A stretch of DNA of 17,716 nucleotides from JAPLDB01 sp964356415 (GTDB lineage: Bacteria > Bacteroidota > Bacteroidia > AKYH767-A > 2013-40CM-41-45). Location of the stretch: assembly GCA_964356415.1 (NCBI GenBank), contig CAYHHK010000086.1:1-17716 (forward strand), written 5' to 3'. Positions 13,984-17,716 of this stretch are shown piece after piece (positions within the stretch are counted from its first letter, which is position 1; each line of letters opens with the position of its first letter). The notes under the pieces are model-generated. The model was given only the letters and a program-made list of their open reading frames with translations, ran no database searches and was not told the origin of the DNA. The position numbers were made by a program, and so were the translations under genes.

Positions 13984-15456
13984 ATGAAAAGGACTTCAGA
14001 CTTTATTTCAAATTCCGGAATACTGCTTCTTTATTTATGTGTGGTGGTTTTTGCCATGCACGATCATGAATTGTGGGGAGACGAATTTCATTCATGGAAC
14101 ATTGTAAAAGGCAGTCATTCAATTTGGGAGTTGTTTCATAACATCCGGTATGAGGGGCATCCGCCATTCTGGTATTGTTTCTTATTCTTTTTTACTCAGT
14201 TTTCTCATTCTTTGTTTTACCTGAAGGTAGCACAATTTATTTTCGTTGCCTTAATGGCGATCGTGTTGTTGTTCTTTTCTCCATTCAGCAGAATTCAGAA
14301 AATTCTTTTGCTCAGCGGCTATTATTTTATTTTTGAGTACGCTGTTCTGGCGCGGAATTATATGCCGGCAGTATTTTTTGCATTCTGCATAGCAGCTATT
14401 TATTATATGAACGTCAGGTATAAGACCCTGATCTATTATCTGTTGCTTTTTACACTTTCAAATGTGCACCTGCTTGGACTGCTGCTTGCAATGAGTATTC
14501 ATGCCGGTTTTTGTTTTGAGAAAAATTTTGCCAAACGAAGTGTTGCTCTTCACATTCTTATTGGTCTTCTGGTGATATTGCCGGCTGTTTATTTTATTCT
14601 TCCTCCTTCTGACAGCCAAATGAATTTTGAGTTCTGGAAAAGCCAATGGACTTTGTCCAGATTGTACCTGTTTGTTACAGTAATTGTAAAATCTCTTTTC
14701 CCTTTGCAGGAATGGTTCAATCAGCATTGGTGGAATACCAGTTTTATTCTGGACAATGACAGTATTCACTTCAGGATAATTGGTGTTGGAATTTTAGTTT
14801 GCCTTCTATCCATGATTTATTTTGGGACAAGAAAAAGCAAATCCGCTTTTGTTATCCTTGGCGTCAATTTATTGCTAACATTTTTTCTTTCTTTTATATT
14901 TCCATTGAATACGACGAGGTATGTAGGATTTGTATTTGTAGGATTTGTGGTGGCTGCATGGTTTTCGTACAGGAACGCCGGATATGCATTCAACCGGAAT
15001 GTCTTTATCTTTCTTGCTGTCCTTCAGATTCCACCGGGAATAATTGCCATTGCTAAAGACAGTAAGGAACAATTTTCATCCGCCGGGTCTGTGCAAAGCA
15101 TGAACAAGGAAATACCTAAGGGAGCATTTGTTGCCACCGATTACTGGTGTCTGAACAATCTTTCTGCATACATTGATACTTCAATCTATTGCATAGAAAT
15201 AAAGCGAAGGGTTTCATTTCTAACATGGAATAGTGAAATGAAGGCTGTGATTCATTTCAATTATGCAGATGCGCTTGATACCCTGTTATCAGGAAATCAG
15301 AATCAAGCATTTTATTTTTATTCAGTACAGCCCGCTGGACAGCTGCTTGCAGTTGGTCAGTCAAAGGACAATATTCGCCTTTTGCTGGTGGGAGACAGTG
15401 GTATTCCCATTGAAAAATCAGGCAGGGTTTACTTGTACAGGGTAGAAAGGCTCTAA
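13984..15456 (+). CDS. GT-C fold membrane glycosyltransferase (GT39/PMT-like)
   Basis: A 490-residue multi-spanning inner-membrane protein with about ten or more hydrophobic segments. After the first helix comes HDHELWGDEFHSWN with Asp33-Glu34, the acidic catalytic site of GT-C enzymes in the first periplasmic loop, then RYEGHPPFWYCFLFF, the GHPP motif common to PMT/ArnT-like transferases. The C-terminal part is a soluble periplasmic domain (after about residue 370). Such enzymes move sugars from polyprenyl-phosphate carriers onto proteins, lipids or glycans outside the cytoplasm. The frame is open from 13921, but the ATG at 13984 begins 25 nt after the previous stop and gives a normal N-terminus (MKRTSDF) before the first helix. 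It precedes the GT51 gene by 68 nt, an envelope-related neighbourhood. Donor and acceptor are unknown. Confidence 0.87.
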   Translation: MKRTSDFISNSGILLLYLCVVVFAMHDHELWGDEFHSWNIVKGSHSIWELFHNIRYEGHPPFWYCFLFFFTQFSHSLFYLKVAQFIFVALMAIVLLFFSPFSRIQKILLLSGYYFIFEYAVLARNYMPAVFFAFCIAAIYYMNVRYKTLIYYLLLFTLSNVHLLGLLLAMSIHAGFCFEKNFAKRSVALHILIGLLVILPAVYFILPPSDSQMNFEFWKSQWTLSRLYLFVTVIVKSLFPLQEWFNQHWWNTSFILDNDSIHFRIIGVGILVCLLSMIYFGTRKSKSAFVILGVNLLLTFFLSFIFPLNTTRYVGFVFVGFVVAAWFSYRNAGYAFNRNVFIFLAVLQIPPGIIAIAKDSKEQFSSAGSVQSMNKEIPKGAFVATDYWCLNNLSAYIDTSIYCIEIKRRVSFLTWNSEMKAVIHFNYADALDTLLSGNQNQAFYFYSVQPAGQLLAVGQSKDNIRLLLVGDSGIPIEKSGRVYLYRVERL

Positions 15457-15524
15457 AGAATATTTCAGGAACCTGATTTGCTTCGCATTGTTTCATTCTC
15501 CATCTTGCCGGAGCAAACCAATTT

Positions 15525-17438
15525 ATGATCGGAAGAAAAATACTCAAGTATTCAGTGGCAGGCTTAATACTGCTGGTATTGTTGTATTTGCTACTCCGTA
15601 ATTTTATGCTTCACACCGTTATTGAGCGGGTAGCAGCGAAGTTAGACAAAGATTTCCACCTCGAATTGAACATCGGGAAATCGGAATTTTCAGGAATTGT
15701 AACTGTAAGGATGAATGACATTACCGTTCAGCCGGAATCGGGCGATACGTTGTTTCATCTTGATACATTGTCAGCGACTCCTTCACTCGGTTCTCTTTTG
15801 CTATTTAGTATTAGGATGAAATCCCTTGAGATGAAAGGCGGTTATTTACATCTTGTCTGCAATGACAGCATTTGCAACTATTCATCGCTGTTGAAGAAAA
15901 AAACAGATACTGTTTCATCGGTTGCATCAGACAGGAATTATTCGGCCATATTTTATCGATTCTTTTCAAAGGCGTTTGACCTGGCTCCGCAGAACGCGGA
16001 ATTGCGAGATCTTGAACTGAGTTTTATTACAGATACTTTTCAAACGGATGTACGGATCCCTGAATTTACTTCATCGGTTGAGAAGATGGAAGGAGAACTG
16101 GAAGATGTGAAGCAAAACCGAAAATGGAAAATGACGGGCACATTTGATCAGGGTAATCGAAAATATGATGCAGTTGTTTATCCTCTCAGTGGCCATACAA
16201 GACTTCCGCTACTGAAGGAATTGTTTAATATAGTTGCCGGTTTTGATACACTGCGTGCATCGCTGTCAGAAAGCAGCTATTCAAAATCTGTATTTAAAAT
16301 GACAGGCAAAGTTTCAGCAAGTGGTGCAACATTTTTCCAAAAGCGGATTTCTGATGATACTGTTAAAATTGACAATGGGCGGTTTGATTATAATGTAACG
16401 ATCACTCCTAATTCAATTGCTTTAGACAGCACCTCAATCCTAATGCTGAATAAAATTATTGTTCACCCATATTTTAGTGTGCTGTCTGAGGAAAGGCGGA
16501 TTTATGAGTTGTCAGCTAAAACGGATACAACACAGGCAACAGATTATTTCAGTTCACTGCCTGCAGGGGTTTTTGATGAAACAAGAGATATAAAAGCGGA
16601 CGGACAGTTGCAATATGCCTTGAGGTTCAGGCTTGATACCGGTACGCCCGACAGTGTAATGTTTGATTCTCAAATGAGGAAGATAAAATTCCGTTTGCGA
16701 AAATCAGGAAAGGAAAACCTGTTCAAAATGAATGAGGAATTCATGCATACTGTATATGAATATGAAAGGCCTTTCCGTTCATTTCTTGTTGGGCCATCAA
16801 ACCCTGATTTCACACCACTTGATCAGGTATCTCAAAATATTAAGAATGCAATATTGACTTCTGAAGACGGAAGTTTTTTCTTCCACAATGGATTCAATCC
16901 TGATGCATTCAGAAAATCGATCGCTGAGAATTACCGCAAGGGAAAGTTTGTAAGGGGAGGTAGCACGATAAGTATGCAATTGGTAAAAAATGTTTTTCTG
17001 AGCCGGCACAAGACTGTAGCACGGAAGGCAGAAGAGGCGCTGATGGTCTGGCTGATTGAAAGCAACCGCCTGACGAGTAAAGAGCGCATGTTTGAAGTTT
17101 ATCTGAATATCATAGAGCTCGGTCCCGGAATATATGGGGTAGGGGAGGCATCAAGATTTTATTTCAATAAGAAGCCAGCTGATCTCACATTGTCTGAAAG
17201 TATTTTTATGGCCAGTCTGCTTCCGCATCCGAAATGGTTTAAATATTCTTTTGACATTGCCGGAAACCTGAAACCATATCTGTCAGATTACTTCCGCGTA
17301 GTATCAAATTTCCTATTGCGGAAGGAGTTGATCTCGCAGGAAGAATATGACCACATTGTTCCGAATGTAGAGTTGAAAGGAATAGCGCGTGAAATGGTGG
17401 TGCCAACGGATTCAATTCCGGTAGATGAAGGAGAATGA
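15525..17438 (+). CDS. AsmA-like region fused to GT51 peptidoglycan glycosyltransferase
   Basis: A 637-residue envelope protein. Residues about 8-26 are one membrane helix (YSVAGLILLVLLYLLLRNF). About 27-400 is a long, beta-rich periplasmic region with an AsmA-like start (LDKDFHLELNIGKSEFSG, VRMNDITVQPESGDTLF). From about 410 a complete GT51 domain follows. Motif 1 is ILTSEDGSFFFHNGFN, with the catalytic Glu447. Motif 2 is RGGSTISMQLVKNVFL (477-492). Motif 3 is RKAEEALMVWLIE. Motif 4 is KERMFEVYLNIIELGPG, then IYGVGEASRFYFNK. There is no transpeptidase domain, so the enzyme would only polymerise lipid II into glycan strands. Family enzymes of the MtgA type are about 240 residues, so the 400-residue extension is the odd part. 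It starts 68 nt after the GT-C gene. The reading of GT51 is firm; the AsmA-like assignment is tentative. Confidence 0.9.
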   Translation: MIGRKILKYSVAGLILLVLLYLLLRNFMLHTVIERVAAKLDKDFHLELNIGKSEFSGIVTVRMNDITVQPESGDTLFHLDTLSATPSLGSLLLFSIRMKSLEMKGGYLHLVCNDSICNYSSLLKKKTDTVSSVASDRNYSAIFYRFFSKAFDLAPQNAELRDLELSFITDTFQTDVRIPEFTSSVEKMEGELEDVKQNRKWKMTGTFDQGNRKYDAVVYPLSGHTRLPLLKELFNIVAGFDTLRASLSESSYSKSVFKMTGKVSASGATFFQKRISDDTVKIDNGRFDYNVTITPNSIALDSTSILMLNKIIVHPYFSVLSEERRIYELSAKTDTTQATDYFSSLPAGVFDETRDIKADGQLQYALRFRLDTGTPDSVMFDSQMRKIKFRLRKSGKENLFKMNEEFMHTVYEYERPFRSFLVGPSNPDFTPLDQVSQNIKNAILTSEDGSFFFHNGFNPDAFRKSIAENYRKGKFVRGGSTISMQLVKNVFLSRHKTVARKAEEALMVWLIESNRLTSKERMFEVYLNIIELGPGIYGVGEASRFYFNKKPADLTLSESIFMASLLPHPKWFKYSFDIAGNLKPYLSDYFRVVSNFLLRKELISQEEYDHIVPNVELKGIAREMVVPTDSIPVDEGE

Positions 17439-17499
17439 TTACTGTTTAGTAGTAATTCATGCCTGATCAATTTAGGTTAGTTTAATGCTCATTTACAAA

Positions 17500-17532
17500 G
17501 AATAGTAATAAACAATTCTTTTATTATTATTC
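17500..17532. terminator. AT-rich hairpin after the GT51 gene
   Basis: Arms 17500-17512 (GAATAGTAATAAA) and 17520-17532 (TTTATTATTATTC) pair over 13 positions with one G-T wobble around a 7-nt loop. It lies 62 nt after the GT51 stop. There is no T tract on its 3' side, since GGGACATA follows directly. It may be a weak terminator or the border of a repeat element. Confidence 0.4.
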
Positions 17533-17556
17533 GGGACATAAAATAGTGTCATAAAG
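17533..17556 (+). repeat. possible insertion-sequence end or relic
   Basis: GGGACATAAAATAGTGTCAT begins at the foot of the AT-rich hairpin. It starts with GGGACA and carries TAGTGTC, which recurs as TAGTGTCC at the window's right edge (17709-17716). These look like transposon terminal repeats, as in IS256-type elements, but no transposase is visible here. Confidence 0.25.
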
Positions 17557-17571
17557 TAAATGAATGCAAGG

Positions 17572-17602
17572 ATTCCTCTCTCGTCTGAGCCGAGATCGGA
17601 AT
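17572..17602. repeat. imperfect palindrome, dispersed-repeat-like
   Basis: ATTCC (17572-17576) pairs with GGAAT (17598-17602) and CTCG (17580-17583) with CGAG (17591-17594), separated by a small internal mismatch. The phrase GAGCCGAGATCGGAATGACA resembles the non-coding GGAATGAC-type dispersed hairpins in many draft genomes. Only one copy is in the window, so repeat status is unproven. Confidence 0.4.
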
Positions 17603-17623
17603 GACAGCGTTACTGTATAGATT

Positions 17624-17674
17624 TATGGGAGATTCCGGAAGTCCGTTTCAGTCTCAAACCCGTTATCTCCCATA
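17624..17674. repeat. 10-bp perfect inverted repeat
   Basis: TATGGGAGAT (17624-17633) and ATCTCCCATA (17665-17674) are perfect reverse complements, 31 nt apart. No coding frame uses the area. It could be a stable stem-loop, a miniature element end or a regulatory RNA fold for a gene beyond the right edge. Confidence 0.6.
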
Positions 17675-17695
17675 TTAATACCAAATATTAGCATT

Positions 17696-17707
17696 CGGCA
17701 ATTGCCG
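17696..17707. repeat. 12-bp perfect palindrome
   Basis: CGGCAATTGCCG reads the same on both strands. It lies next to TAGTGTCC at the window edge. It could be a dimeric regulator's operator or part of a repeat; nothing within the window identifies a binding protein. Confidence 0.5.
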
Positions 17708-17716
17708 GTAGTGTCC

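Overview
The window reads as a chromosomal scaffold piece from a Bacteroidota bacterium. Two secreted proteins end in type IX secretion (T9SS) type A sorting domains. Lipoproteins are common, Shine-Dalgarno sequences are mostly absent, and the best promoter-like sites fit the Bacteroidota pattern (TTG/TTTG, then TAnnTTTG). Two runs of exactly 100 N (1090-1189 and 8571-8670) are assembly gaps of unknown true length, which suggests a draft or metagenome-assembled genome. No tRNA, rRNA, CRISPR array or complete insertion sequence was seen.

Layout. 1-1089 (minus): a sensor histidine kinase cut by gap 1, then a secreted protein that runs off the left edge. 1190-2419 (plus): the C-terminal part of a T9SS-exported PKD protein. 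2560-4296 (plus): a VOC-fold protein and an NhaD-type Na+/H+ antiporter. 4406-6805 (plus): a small orphan membrane protein, an extended SDR (3-beta-HSD/epimerase-like) and a steroid 5-alpha-reductase family membrane enzyme; the last two overlap by 4 nt. 6857-9347 (minus): a three-gene sulfur-oxidation operon with a TsdA-like dihaem cytochrome (interrupted by gap 2), a SorA-like molybdenum sulfite dehydrogenase and a SorB-like monohaem cytochrome c, all with lipoprotein signals. 9546-10484 (plus): a second VOC protein and a GNAT acetyltransferase. 10537-11217 (minus): a flavoprotein of the iodotyrosine deiodinase branch of the nitroreductases. 11362-13521 (plus): a LamG/Kelch T9SS protein. 13542-17438 (plus): a DUF1801 protein, a GT-C membrane glycosyltransferase and a large envelope protein that joins an AsmA-like region to a GT51 peptidoglycan glycosyltransferase. 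The last 280 bases hold several inverted repeats that look like a non-coding repeat or the remains of a mobile element.

How the genes work together. The best-supported multi-gene system is the sulfur module. The TsdA-like cytochrome may handle thiosulfate, the SorA-like enzyme would oxidise sulfite to sulfate, and the SorB-like cytochrome would take its electrons. The second is the coupled SDR/5-alpha-reductase pair, which could act in sequence on a steroid or other isoprenoid-like enone. The deiodinase-like flavoenzyme keeps the Glu-Tyr-Lys substrate triad of true halotyrosine dehalogenases. NhaD suggests sodium or alkaline stress, as in a marine or saline habitat, but this is inference. All functions come from reading the sequence; no database search was run.
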